DNA of 64,000 nucleotides from Tabrizicola_A sp964393035 (GCA_964393035.1 CAYMRX010000003.1:186001-250000), one strand, 5' to 3'. Shown: positions 27,974-36,497, counted from the first letter of the stretch. Program-made: numbers and translations. The notes: generated by a model not told the origin, from the sequence alone.

Positions 27974-28572
27974 GCGCCCGCCCCCATGTAGTTCGTCAAT
28001 TCCAATTCTGCCCGCAAACTGGCGGTGAAGCCTTCGGCCATCGCCTTGCCCGGCGCCGTCAGCAGGCGCGGGTTTGACACCACCGAAACCATGTCGATGT
28101 ATTCGGCGAGTGACCAATCATACCAGCCGCGAATGATCCGCATGCCATGCGGCGTGGTGCGCCAGCCCTTGTCGGCATCTTTCATCACCGCGTCATTCAG
28201 GGATCGCGCCTCGTTCGTGGTGTCATGGCCGTCGATGATGGCCAAAATCTCCTCCACCCGGCCCACGCCATGGTGGTTCAAGATGTCGCGCGCGATCACG
28301 ACCGAGTGGCGTTCATGCTCAAAGACCAGATCACGCCGCGTCGGGTTGCGACCGATGGCGGCCAACAGCAACTCTGGCGGAATGCGTTTCCAGCCGACGT
28401 CATGAAGCAGGATCGCGGGCAGGACGACATCGGCCTCGGCCTCGGGCAGTTGCGACAAGAGCGCCTTGGCGACGCCATAGGCGACCTGCGTGTGTTCGTC
28501 ATTGTTGCGCACATCAAGATAGGGCCTTGCCTCGGCCCAAAGTGGTTCATCCTCGGGGCGAAGCAGGCTCAT
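27970..28572 (-). CDS. HD-domain phosphohydrolase-like protein 2
   Basis: 200 residues. HD-domain metal ligands: an N-terminal H27 (NNDEHTQVAY), H57-D58 in AILLHDVGW, H88/H89 region in FEHERHSVV, and IIDGHDT (H116-D117). It aligns position for position with the HD protein at 30018-30614, so the two are paralogues. In 4-cresol catabolism a phosphohydrolase (CreD) removes phosphate from the oxidised aryl phosphate; one or both HD proteins may do this. Overlaps of 4 bp on both sides show tight coupling. Confidence 0.8.
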   Translation of the reverse strand: MSLLRPEDEPLWAEARPYLDVRNNDEHTQVAYGVAKALLSQLPEAEADVVLPAILLHDVGWKRIPPELLLAAIGRNPTRRDLVFEHERHSVVIARDILNHHGVGRVEEILAIIDGHDTTNEARSLNDAVMKDADKGWRTTPHGMRIIRGWYDWSLAEYIDMVSVVSNPRLLTAPGKAMAEGFTASLRAELELTNYMGAGA

Positions 28573-30005
28573 CGCGGAACCTCGTAGCTTAGATACATGG
28601 TCTTGTATTCCAGATAGCTTTCCACGCCGTAGCGCCCCTTTTCGCGGCCAAGCCCGCTTTCCTTGACGCCACCGAAGGGTTCATAATGCGAGGAGCGCTG
28701 AATGTCATTCAGCCAGACCGACCCGGCCTCCATCCCCTCGCACAGGGTCAGGCCACGGGCGAGATCGCGGGTAAAGACAAAGCCCGCAAGGCCATAGCGG
28801 TTGTCATTGGCAAAGGCCAAGGCTTGCCACGGGTCGCCCACCGGGCAAATGCCCAAGACCGGACCAAAGGTTTCTTCCGTCAGCACCAGCATGTCATGTG
28901 TGGCATCGGCCACCAGCGTCGGCTGATAATAGAACCCGCCGTCAAACCCCGGCCCCGTCTGCCGTTGCCCGCCACAGAGGATGCGCGCGCCCTTGGTACG
29001 GGCGTCGTCGACCTGGATGGCGGAGTTGGCGTAGATCTTTTCATTGACCAAGGGGCCAAGATCACCCTCACCGCCTACCGGCGCGAGGGTGAATGTCTGC
29101 ACCCTTGCCAACAGCTTTTGCAGGAAGCGGTCATAGACCGGGCGCTCGACGTAAATGCGGTTGACCCGATAGCAGAACTGGCCGGAATTGGCGAAACCGT
29201 GGCGGGCAATCGCCTCGGCGGCCTTGTCGATATCGGCATCGGCGCAGACGATGGCGGCAGATTGGCCGCCCAGCTCCAGCGTCACGCGCTTCATGGTTTG
29301 AACGGCGGCGGCGGCGATGGCCTTGCCTGCGCTGGTGCCGCCGGTGAAGGCTATCTTGCGGGGGACCGGGTGGTTGACCAGCGCATCGCCAATCGCCCGA
29401 CCTGCACCGGTGACGACGTTGAACACACCGGCAGGCAGGCCCGCCTTGTAGAAAATCTCGGCCAGAAGCAGCGTTGAAGTCGGCGTGTCAGCGGAAGGTT
29501 TGGCGACCACGGTGCAACCGGCGACCAGCGCGGCCCCGAGTTTGAACATCAAAAGGTTCAGCGGATAGTTGAACGGCGTGATCGCCACCACGACACCCAC
29601 CGGATCGCGCGTCACGATGGTCTTTTCGCCAACCCCTCCGCTTGTCATATGCGCTTGCAGCCGCAGGCCTTCTTCGGCGTAGATGTCCAGCAGATCCGCA
29701 GCGCGCGCCACTTCTTGCAAGCAGGCAGGCAAAGGGCGGCCAAGTTCCTTGTGCAGTGCACCGCCCACCAGATCGGCGGCCTCGCGCATCGCCTGCGCCA
29801 GCCGCTTTTGCAGCCTCACGCGGTCGGCCATCGGCACCTGCCGCCAGCTTGCAAAGGCGCGTTGCGCAGAACGGATGGCGATATCAGCATCTTCGGCACC
29901 GCCCTGCGGCACGGTGTCAAAGACGGCACCAGAGCGCGGATCAGTCACGGGTTGCGTGGCACCGCTGACAGCGGGCGCCCAGCGCCCTTCGATGAACATT
30001 TCCAT
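28569..30005 (-). CDS. Aldehyde dehydrogenase, probable 4-hydroxybenzaldehyde dehydrogenase
   Basis: 478-residue NAD(P)-dependent ALDH. Catalytic Glu in TLELGGQSA and catalytic Cys in FANSGQFCYR are present, with PFNYPLNLLMFKLG, TGGTSAGKAI and EETFGPVLGI. Position in the P450/kinase operon suggests oxidation of 4-hydroxybenzaldehyde to 4-hydroxybenzoate, the step done by CreC in C. glutamicum; the product would then go to PobA. In-frame ATGs at 30005 and 29999 are both plausible starts. Confidence 0.85.
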   Translation of the reverse strand: MEMFIEGRWAPAVSGATQPVTDPRSGAVFDTVPQGGAEDADIAIRSAQRAFASWRQVPMADRVRLQKRLAQAMREAADLVGGALHKELGRPLPACLQEVARAADLLDIYAEEGLRLQAHMTSGGVGEKTIVTRDPVGVVVAITPFNYPLNLLMFKLGAALVAGCTVVAKPSADTPTSTLLLAEIFYKAGLPAGVFNVVTGAGRAIGDALVNHPVPRKIAFTGGTSAGKAIAAAAVQTMKRVTLELGGQSAAIVCADADIDKAAEAIARHGFANSGQFCYRVNRIYVERPVYDRFLQKLLARVQTFTLAPVGGEGDLGPLVNEKIYANSAIQVDDARTKGARILCGGQRQTGPGFDGGFYYQPTLVADATHDMLVLTEETFGPVLGICPVGDPWQALAFANDNRYGLAGFVFTRDLARGLTLCEGMEAGSVWLNDIQRSSHYEPFGGVKESGLGREKGRYGVESYLEYKTMYLSYEVPR

Positions 30006-30017
30006 GGTCAGCGCCCC

Positions 30018-30614
30018 TTAAAGCACATGCACTTTCAAAGCCTTGCGCGTTTGCGCCAAGGCTGCCGTCGCCATCGTCCGGCCCGGCTCAGTTTCAAACT
30101 TGGTCAGGATTTTCTCATTCCGCGTGCAATTCTGCGCGGGCGTCTCGCCGAACCAATCACAGCCCACGGCCGTGCCCGTCACCTCATAGCGCCACAGCTT
30201 GTCGCTATCCCGCACGATGCGATCATTGAGGTGGCGCGGGTCAATCCGCGTATCATGGCCGTCGATGATCTCGCAGACCTGCGCGATAACGGCCTCGTTC
30301 CACCCCGTTTCGCGCAGCACGGCCGTCGCCAGTTTCACGCCCTCGGCCTCGTGGCGATAGCGCACATCGGATTGCAGGATATTCTCGCCCCGGAACCCGT
30401 CCGAAATGATCGTCTCCATGTCGATCGCCCACCAGCCGATATCATGCAGAAGGATCGCCAGCAGGCAGACATCGCGGTCGGCCTGCGGAAAATGCTCCAA
30501 CAGCCGCGCGCACCAGTCGAAGGACAGGGGGATATGCACATCGTTCTTGCGCGCCCGCATATAGGGTTCTGCGGCGCGCCAGACCGGGTCATAGCGCGAA
30601 AGGTCGTGCGTCAT
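30018..30614 (-). CDS. HD-domain phosphohydrolase-like protein 1
   Basis: 198 residues from ATG 30614 (no strong ribosome binding site; an ATG 54 bases upstream would add a non-conserved leader). HD signatures: H27 in NDVHIPL, H57-D58 in AILLHDIGW, RHEAEGVKLA (H88) and IIDGHDT (H120-D121). It is paralogous to the HD protein two genes downstream. A role as aryl-phosphate phosphatase is inferred from the operon. A non-catalytic accessory role to the kinase is the alternative. Confidence 0.8.
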   Translation of the reverse strand: MTHDLSRYDPVWRAAEPYMRARKNDVHIPLSFDWCARLLEHFPQADRDVCLLAILLHDIGWWAIDMETIISDGFRGENILQSDVRYRHEAEGVKLATAVLRETGWNEAVIAQVCEIIDGHDTRIDPRHLNDRIVRDSDKLWRYEVTGTAVGCDWFGETPAQNCTRNEKILTKFETEPGRTMATAALAQTRKALKVHVL

Positions 30615-30668
30615 CGGTTTGGTCCGTTTTGGGCAGGGGTGGGGGGGCATTGCTGCCCCCCAATGCAT

Positions 30669-32480
30669 TCAATCAAGGATCGTCACGGTGCCGGTGTTGC
30701 CATCCACCCGCAGCCGCATGCCGGTCTTGATCTTGGCCGTCGCGGTGCCGGTGCCGGTCACGGCGGGCAGGCCGTATTCGCGGCAGACGATGGCGGCGTG
30801 GCTCATCATGCCGCCGATGTCGGTGACGGCTGCGGCGATCTTGCCAAAGACCGGGGCCCAGGACGGCGCGGTGACGGGCGTGACCAGAATCTCGCCCTTT
30901 TGCAATTCGCCCAACTGGTCGGGGCTGCGCAGAACCCGGGCGATGCCTTCGACAGCCCCCGGCGCTGCTGCCATCCCCTTCAGGCCACCGGACTCATCCC
31001 CCTTGCCCGTCCAGCGGTCAATGGCGTCCGAGGTGATGCCCCAGAGCATGATGGTGAAGGGTTCGGTGATGACCTCGGGCGGATCGTTCAACGCGGGCAG
31101 CGGCGGCTGGCTGGCCAAGGCCGACACCAAGACACGGCGTCGGGCAACCTCGGCCGGCCAGATGGCCGAACCGACATTCGGCGTGCCAATCGCCCAAGCC
31201 GCGCCGTAATCCCACAGCACATCGCGCACCTCGTTGCGGTTGAGGTAGAACATGCCGTCCTCATCCGGCCAGAAGCCCGCCTCAGACAGCATCTTCGACA
31301 ATTCCCGCATCTTGCGCCAGAACACGCCCAGCGCCCAATGTTCGATATAGAAGTTGTGGTCTTCCACGTAAGGGAACACGGTGCGCGCCAGGCCCAGCTT
31401 GCCGTCAAACACGGCCTGCGCCTCCTCATCCATCATGTCGCGGTATTCTTCGGTGATCCGGTCACGCTCTTTCAACAACCGCTCGGTCGGGCGCTCGATC
31501 TGCTCGCCCGCCTTGGCGCGCGGGATATAGTCGCGCAGATACCCCAGCGGAATATCGAGATGGTCGATCCAGTATTTGTCGGTCGAATAGAAGCCGTTGC
31601 CGGAGGTAAAATTGAACCACGGATCCTGCGCGGCCTTCCACGCGGCCAGCCACTTGGCCCCGTTCGGTGCTTTGCCGACAGCGGCCAAAGCCTCATCCAC
31701 CGAACCGGTCATCAGCGCGCCATCCACGCCAAGTTCCACCGCCAGACGGGCCAGTTTCTTGATCTCGTCATCGGGGCGGAACAGCTCGCTGTCCACACCC
31801 TGCACCATCTTGGCAATCGCCTGATCTGGAATGGTGGGGAATTGCGATTTCACGAAACCGAAGAAATCCAGATAGGCCGCATAGCCCAGATTCAGGAATT
31901 CGAAGTGGTATTGCCAAGTCTTGTAGCTGAGTTCGATCAGCTTGTCGTAGGCCTCGAAAATCGCGTTGGTGTTGTCCAGCCCGACGCCACCCTTGACCCA
32001 ATCCACCGGCACGACATCCGGCAATTCGGTGAAGGAAATCGCGCTCATCTGCGCGATCATGTCCATGACCTTGGTCTTCCAGTTGGCCAGAAGATCGTTC
32101 CAGTTCATGAAGTAATGCCCGGCGCGGTCCAGAAACTGCGGGATGCGGGCCTCGATGTTTTCGGGGGCCACGGCCACCGGGCTGAAATAGACGAACCCGT
32201 TCAGGATGCGGTAGTCGATGCCGTTGGCGGGCGGCACCAGAAGATGGCGGCTATTGTATTGGCCAAGGCATTTGATCGCGAAATCAAGGAAGATCACATC
32301 GAACGGGCGCAGCGGCGTCGGCCAGTGCTGGCTGTTGCAGAACCAGAACTTTTCGTCGTCCTCCTTGCGGCGCGAGGGCTGGAACTGGGTGTAATAGGGG
32401 TAAAGCCCCTCCCAGCCTTCCGCCCCCTTCGGTGCCTTCACATCAAAGGCACTGGGGAACATCGGGGTCTTGGCGTCCAT
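30669..32480 (-). CDS. PEP-utilising (phospho-histidine) subunit of a split aryl kinase
   Basis: 603 residues (about 67 kDa). The C-terminal swivelling domain of PEP synthase/PPDK carries the phospho-accepting His561 in GGMMSHAAIVCREYGLPAV. The first roughly 450 residues are aromatic-rich and resemble the large subunit of phenylphosphate synthase rather than PEP synthase. Together with the ATP-grasp subunit upstream it would use ATP to phosphorylate a phenol, as in phenylphosphate synthase (70 + 40 kDa), CreHI or HpeHI (family knowledge). AGGGAGGA precedes the ATG. Confidence 0.85.
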   Translation of the reverse strand: MDAKTPMFPSAFDVKAPKGAEGWEGLYPYYTQFQPSRRKEDDEKFWFCNSQHWPTPLRPFDVIFLDFAIKCLGQYNSRHLLVPPANGIDYRILNGFVYFSPVAVAPENIEARIPQFLDRAGHYFMNWNDLLANWKTKVMDMIAQMSAISFTELPDVVPVDWVKGGVGLDNTNAIFEAYDKLIELSYKTWQYHFEFLNLGYAAYLDFFGFVKSQFPTIPDQAIAKMVQGVDSELFRPDDEIKKLARLAVELGVDGALMTGSVDEALAAVGKAPNGAKWLAAWKAAQDPWFNFTSGNGFYSTDKYWIDHLDIPLGYLRDYIPRAKAGEQIERPTERLLKERDRITEEYRDMMDEEAQAVFDGKLGLARTVFPYVEDHNFYIEHWALGVFWRKMRELSKMLSEAGFWPDEDGMFYLNRNEVRDVLWDYGAAWAIGTPNVGSAIWPAEVARRRVLVSALASQPPLPALNDPPEVITEPFTIMLWGITSDAIDRWTGKGDESGGLKGMAAAPGAVEGIARVLRSPDQLGELQKGEILVTPVTAPSWAPVFGKIAAAVTDIGGMMSHAAIVCREYGLPAVTGTGTATAKIKTGMRLRVDGNTGTVTILD

Positions 32481-32522
32481 TTGCGTTTCCTCCCTGAAAC
32501 GGACTTTTGGTTGGACCGTGCG

Positions 32523-33587
32523 TCAGCGCTTCACGGTCAAGGCTGAATTCAGCGTGCCGACGATCCCCATCATGCCGGTTGCATAGGTCTTTTTCGGGGT
32601 TTCGGTCTTTTTCTGGCTCCAGATCGTCTCGGGCCGCGATTGCAGCGCGAGAAGGTTTTCACCCTCGGGCAGATCGGCGTCGATCGCCCATTCCACGTCC
32701 TGCGGGCATTTGTTCTGCCGCTCCAGCCGCTTGGCCAAGGCGGCCACGGCGACCACCTCGGCATCGGTCAGGCATTGGCGGTGGCGACGGTCAGCGGACA
32801 CCTCGCGCTCCACCGCCTCACCGGCCTCGGCGTCGCCCACAAGTTCGACATGCTTGTCTGAAATCTTGCGGTCGATGATTTCCATCAGCACTTTTTCAAC
32901 GGTGAAATTGTCAGGCGTCACCACGCCCGAGACCACCATTTCGCCCAGGCCCCAGGAGGCATCGATCACGATCTTGGTCCGGTCGCCGTTCACCGGGTCC
33001 AGCGACATCACCACACCGGCGGCGCGGGCGTTGACCATCTTCTGCACGCCGACACTCATCAAAACGTCGATATGCGGGATGCGGTTCTTCTCGCGGTAGG
33101 CCACGGCGCGGGTGGTATAAAGCGAGGCCCAGCAATCGCGGACCTTCTCCACCACCTGATCGGCCCCGCGCACCCAAAGGTAGGTGTCTTGCTGGCCGGC
33201 AAAGGACGCGTCCGGCAGGTCTTCCGCCGTAGCAGACGACCGCACGGCCACGGGCATATCATCGCCCATCGCGGCATAGGCGGCGCGGATATCAGCCTCA
33301 ACCTGCGGCGGCAGTTTGTGGCTGCGGATACGGATGCGGATGGCTTGGGCGGCGCGGTCGATCTGATCGATGTCGAAGGGGTCCACGCCCGCCAGATGGC
33401 GTTCGATTTCAGCTTTCATGCCGTGGTGATCCAGCATCGCCTGATAGGCTTCGGTGGTCACCGCAAAGCCCGGCGGCACCGCCACCCCGGCCTGTGTCAT
33501 TTCGCCCAAACTGGCGCATTTGCCGCCGACGCGGGCGAAATCGGCATGGCTGATGCGGCTGAAATCCAGCGTGTAAAGGTCGCTCAT
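32523..33587 (-). CDS. PEP/pyruvate-binding (ATP-grasp) subunit of a split aryl kinase
   Basis: 354 residues (about 39 kDa), corresponding only to the N-terminal nucleotide-binding half of PEP synthase. Motifs: VGGKCASLGEM, GVAVPPGFAVTTEAY, VAVRSSATAEDLPDASFAGQ, and a C-terminal LLALQSRPETIW. A normal PEP synthase has about 800 residues in one chain; here the two halves are separate genes, as in phenylphosphate synthase. Its ATG overlaps the P450 stop by 4 bp. It should carry out ATP-dependent pyrophosphorylation of the partner's histidine. Confidence 0.87.
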   Translation of the reverse strand: MSDLYTLDFSRISHADFARVGGKCASLGEMTQAGVAVPPGFAVTTEAYQAMLDHHGMKAEIERHLAGVDPFDIDQIDRAAQAIRIRIRSHKLPPQVEADIRAAYAAMGDDMPVAVRSSATAEDLPDASFAGQQDTYLWVRGADQVVEKVRDCWASLYTTRAVAYREKNRIPHIDVLMSVGVQKMVNARAAGVVMSLDPVNGDRTKIVIDASWGLGEMVVSGVVTPDNFTVEKVLMEIIDRKISDKHVELVGDAEAGEAVEREVSADRRHRQCLTDAEVVAVAALAKRLERQNKCPQDVEWAIDADLPEGENLLALQSRPETIWSQKKTETPKKTYATGMMGIVGTLNSALTVKR

Positions 33588-34840
33588 TTGCCCGCCCCTG
33601 TTTTCCCCGTCTCCACCATCACCGATTGCGGCACGCGGAAGCCAAGGTTGCGGTGGTATTGCGCCTCGAACCCGTCCACCAACTTCATGTCAGGGAAGCG
33701 TGCGGGGAGTTGTTTGAACAGTTCCGTGGCCTCCATCTTGGCAAGCTGGAAGCCAAGGCAGTAGTGGATGCCATAGCCAAAGGACAAATGGGTGCGGGCA
33801 TTGCTGCGCGTCAGGTTCAGCTTTTCGCCATCGGGGAATTGCGCCTCATCCCGGTTGGCAGACCCTGTAATCATCAGGATTTCCGCGCCCTCCGGCAGGT
33901 CCACCCCGCCGACCGTGGTGGCGTGGCGGGCCTTGCGGCGCCAGCCGATGACCGAAGGGGTAAAGCGCAGCATTTCCTCCACCGCATTGGGGATCAGCGC
34001 CGGATCGGCCTTCAACTGCTCCCAGGCGTCGCGGTGCTGCATGATGGTCAGCACATAATTGCCCATGAAGGTCGAAGTTGTCTCGTGCCCCGCGAATAGC
34101 GTGGAATAAAGCACGCCCGCAATTTCCTCATCGCTGATCTCGGCGCCCTCGGCCTGCAAGCGCAAAAGGTCGGACGGAAAGTCATCGCCCGGCGTCTTGC
34201 GGCGCATGTCCAGCAGATCGTGGATGTATTTCCAATAGGCCACCATGTCATGGGCCACCTCGACCTGTTCGTCGTCGGTCAGCTCGCCCCATGTCATCTT
34301 GCCCCGGCTGGCGCCGTATTGCTTGATCTTCGGTACATCCTCGTCCGGGATGCCCATCAGGGTGAACAGCACATAGGCCGGCACCGGATAGGCGACCACT
34401 TCCCAAAAATTCACCGGGCCGCCTGCGCCCTGCGCCTCCAACTGGTCGAGATGGCGGCGCACGATGCCTTCGATCTGCGGCTGGATCGACTTGAACCGGC
34501 GCGGGCCAAAGCAGGACTGCGCCACCTTGCGGATACGGGTATGATCGGGGGGGACGCGGGCGGTCAGGCCGGAATAGGCGGTGAAGCCGCCATCCGTCAG
34601 AACCTTGCGCCCCGCTTCGCACATCGCCCGCACGGGCTTTTGCGCGTTTTCGGAACTGAAGGTCTTGTAGTCGTCGAAAATCGCCTTGATGTCGTCATAG
34701 CGCGTCACCACCCAATAATTGGTGGCTTCGTGAAAGAAGATCGGTTCTTCGCGGCGAAGCTCGGCCCATTTGGCATGGGGTTTGTTCAGATCGAACGGGT
34801 CAAAGCCGTCGGCCGGCGTGGCGCCTGCGTGGTCCTTCAT
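33584..34840 (-). CDS. Cytochrome P450, probable phospho-alkylphenol hydroxylase
   Basis: 418-residue soluble bacterial P450. I-helix AGHETTS (residues 250-256), ExxR in EEMLR, and haem-binding loop SFGYGIHYCLGFQLAK with the thiolate Cys361. AGGGAGGA precedes ATG 34840. It is the promoter-proximal gene of an operon with an aryl kinase, ALDH, SDR and ferredoxin. In C. glutamicum the P450 CreJ oxidises the methyl group of 4-cresyl phosphate; the same combination suggests an alkyl hydroxylation of a phosphorylated 4-alkylphenol here (inference). Confidence 0.88.
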   Translation of the reverse strand: MKDHAGATPADGFDPFDLNKPHAKWAELRREEPIFFHEATNYWVVTRYDDIKAIFDDYKTFSSENAQKPVRAMCEAGRKVLTDGGFTAYSGLTARVPPDHTRIRKVAQSCFGPRRFKSIQPQIEGIVRRHLDQLEAQGAGGPVNFWEVVAYPVPAYVLFTLMGIPDEDVPKIKQYGASRGKMTWGELTDDEQVEVAHDMVAYWKYIHDLLDMRRKTPGDDFPSDLLRLQAEGAEISDEEIAGVLYSTLFAGHETTSTFMGNYVLTIMQHRDAWEQLKADPALIPNAVEEMLRFTPSVIGWRRKARHATTVGGVDLPEGAEILMITGSANRDEAQFPDGEKLNLTRSNARTHLSFGYGIHYCLGFQLAKMEATELFKQLPARFPDMKLVDGFEAQYHRNLGFRVPQSVMVETGKTGAGK

Positions 34841-34901
34841 CGCGGTATCCTCCCTATGATGTCCGGCCGCTCTCTCCCAAAAGCTGAGCCTGACATGTTG
34901 A

Positions 34902-34939
34902 GAATCAGCCTAAGTCCGCTGGCTTTGGTTTTTCTTTGG
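34902..34939 (-). promoter_or_regulatory. P450-operon promoter with SARP-like direct repeat
   Basis: Read on the minus strand, CCAAAG-AAAAA-CCAAAG (34939-34923) is a direct repeat with an 11-bp period. Nine bases later come TTAGGC and the string GCTGATTC (ending 34902). The divergent promoter at 36461-36497 has the same arrangement. SARP activators typically bind such repeats about 8 bp upstream of a poor -10, so this is the probable target of the regulator encoded at 34966-36411. Confidence 0.6.
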
Positions 34940-34965
34940 CGGTTTTCACGGCAGGCGAAAAACCG

Positions 34966-36411
34966 TCACCCCACCTTGGAGAGATCTCGATAAAGTGATT
35001 TGATTTCAATACCTTCTCTGGCACCTATCGCCTCCAACGCGGCGCGGTATTGCCGATACTGTCGATGCATGGCGTCCAACCGGCCTTGGGCGACGAAGAT
35101 TTTCATGGCCTCGGCATTGGCCCCTTCGCTGGCCGGGTCAATCGCCAGCGCCTTTTGGCAATGGGCCAGCGCCTCGCGGGTGCGCCCCGAGGACATGCAA
35201 ACCTTGGCAAAGTCATACTGCAATTTCACCGCCATTTCGCGCAGCCAGATCCGGCGCGGCATGCACCAATCGTCGGTTTCCGAGCGCACATATTCCAGCG
35301 GCAAATCTTCAAACAATTCACCGCCGTAAAGCTGGTCGGCGGCGGCATAGACGCGCAAGGCCGCGTTCAACTCGCCGCGCTTGTAAAGCGACAGGCCCCG
35401 GCGGCAAAGCTGCTCGAACGTGTCAATGTCGATCCAGCTTCCGGGCGGGGCTTTCAGCCGGTAGGTCTCGCCCACCCGCTCCACAGCCGCCGCGTCGCCC
35501 AGCGTCTTGCGCAGCATGGCAACCGTGTGGTGCAGACGGGTGCGCTTCAAATCCTCTGATTCGCCCTCGGGCCAGAGAAGTTCGCCCAACTGGTCGGCAT
35601 GCGCCCCCTTGTCGCCGCTTTGCAAAAGATAGGCAAAGAGCGTGCGGGTCTTTTTCGGCGCGCCACCGGGAAGCTGCCAGTTCACCTCTTGCCCGCCGAT
35701 CAATACCTTGAGCCGCCCAAGGCAATGCACATGCCAGCGCAAGCCCCCCACCGGGTTGCCAAGCCCCGCGCGTGGCGGCGCGAGCCATGACGGCGTGGCC
35801 CCGCGCGCAAACATCTGCCCCTGCTGGCGGCGTGCCAAAAGCCCGGCATAATCGGGAACCACCCGGCCCAGCATGAACGAAAGCTGTTCATCCAAAGCAC
35901 CCCCTTCCAAGAGGCTGGCCGGAATCCAATACGGGTTTTCATAAAGGCCAGAGGGCGCCAGAAACTGCCGGTGCGCCCGCAGCGCCGCCTGAATCTGCTC
36001 CTCGATCGTCAGATCCTGATTGTAGAGCGACACCACCGGCAGGTTGAAATGCGCCGCCAGCCGGTCGGCCACCCCGCCCCAGTTTTCCAGCCCCGCAACG
36101 CCCTGCATATTACCAACGACCCAGCCCATATCGACCACCAGCGCCGCGATACCCTTGGCGGTGCCCAGCTCTTGTCGCAGCCGCACGAAGGCTTCCTCGG
36201 GGTCCATCGGCGCATGATCCAGCCCCACCTCGGCAAAGCCGATCCGCCGCGCGGCGGGCATATCCGGCAAAAGGCGTAAATCGTCACTGACCAGCCAGGT
36301 CTTTGCCGGGGTCGCCAATTGGCCCAGCGCCTTGGCCACAAAACCCGGCACCGCGAAATCGGCAATCAAGGCGGCATTGATGCGTTCTGCGGCTTTGGGT
36401 TTGCGCGGCAT
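34966..36411 (-). CDS. MEDS-SARP/BTAD fusion transcriptional regulator
   Basis: 481 residues from ATG 36411 (GGAGGG upstream; further in-frame starts upstream give an implausible leader). Residues about 35-170 resemble a MEDS sensory domain (TWLVSDDLRLLPDMPAARR, LVVDMGWVVGN, VVSLYNQDL). Residues about 225-325 form an OmpR-type winged helix (LGRLKVLIGG, LFAYLLQSGDKGAHADQLGELLWP, RLHHTVAMLRKTLG), and about 330-480 a BTAD/TPR-like activation domain. This is the SARP layout with an unusual N-terminal sensor. It sits between two operons sharing a SARP-like operator and is their likely activator. Confidence 0.82.
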   Translation of the reverse strand: MPRKPKAAERINAALIADFAVPGFVAKALGQLATPAKTWLVSDDLRLLPDMPAARRIGFAEVGLDHAPMDPEEAFVRLRQELGTAKGIAALVVDMGWVVGNMQGVAGLENWGGVADRLAAHFNLPVVSLYNQDLTIEEQIQAALRAHRQFLAPSGLYENPYWIPASLLEGGALDEQLSFMLGRVVPDYAGLLARRQQGQMFARGATPSWLAPPRAGLGNPVGGLRWHVHCLGRLKVLIGGQEVNWQLPGGAPKKTRTLFAYLLQSGDKGAHADQLGELLWPEGESEDLKRTRLHHTVAMLRKTLGDAAAVERVGETYRLKAPPGSWIDIDTFEQLCRRGLSLYKRGELNAALRVYAAADQLYGGELFEDLPLEYVRSETDDWCMPRRIWLREMAVKLQYDFAKVCMSSGRTREALAHCQKALAIDPASEGANAEAMKIFVAQGRLDAMHRQYRQYRAALEAIGAREGIEIKSLYRDLSKVG

Positions 36412-36425
36412 GGGCCCTCCGATTT

Positions 36426-36497
36426 CTTTGGGAAATCTATAATAAGTGCGCCTTAAAAGTCCAAAGAAAATCCAAAGGTAACTTGTTAAGCTGATTC
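36426..36497. promoter_or_regulatory. Divergent SARP-regulator/GMC promoter with shared operator
   Basis: Plus strand: CCAAAG-AAAAT-CCAAAG (36461-36477), 8 bases, then TTAAGC (36486-36491) and GCTGATTC (36490-36497), matching the P450 promoter. Minus strand: a good regulator-gene promoter, -35 TTGGAC (36464-36459), 17-bp spacer, -10 TATAGA (36441-36436), whose -35 overlaps the first repeat. A third CCAAAG half-site (minus strand, 36431-36426) lies in the regulator's leader. The remainder of the 229-bp gap up to 36640 shows nothing further. Confidence 0.6.

Noticed and set aside
29649..32546. Very long plus-strand open frame (965 codons) opposite the kinase, HD and ALDH genes
   Set aside because: Composition is His/Arg/Gln-rich with no domain motifs, and it is fully antisense to genes with clear catalytic motifs. 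It is a high-GC shadow frame.
30669..33587. Phenylphosphate carboxylation (anaerobic phenol) pathway
   Set aside because: The kinase resembles phenylphosphate synthase, but no UbiD-like carboxylase subunits or third synthase subunit are present, while an oxygen-dependent P450 is.
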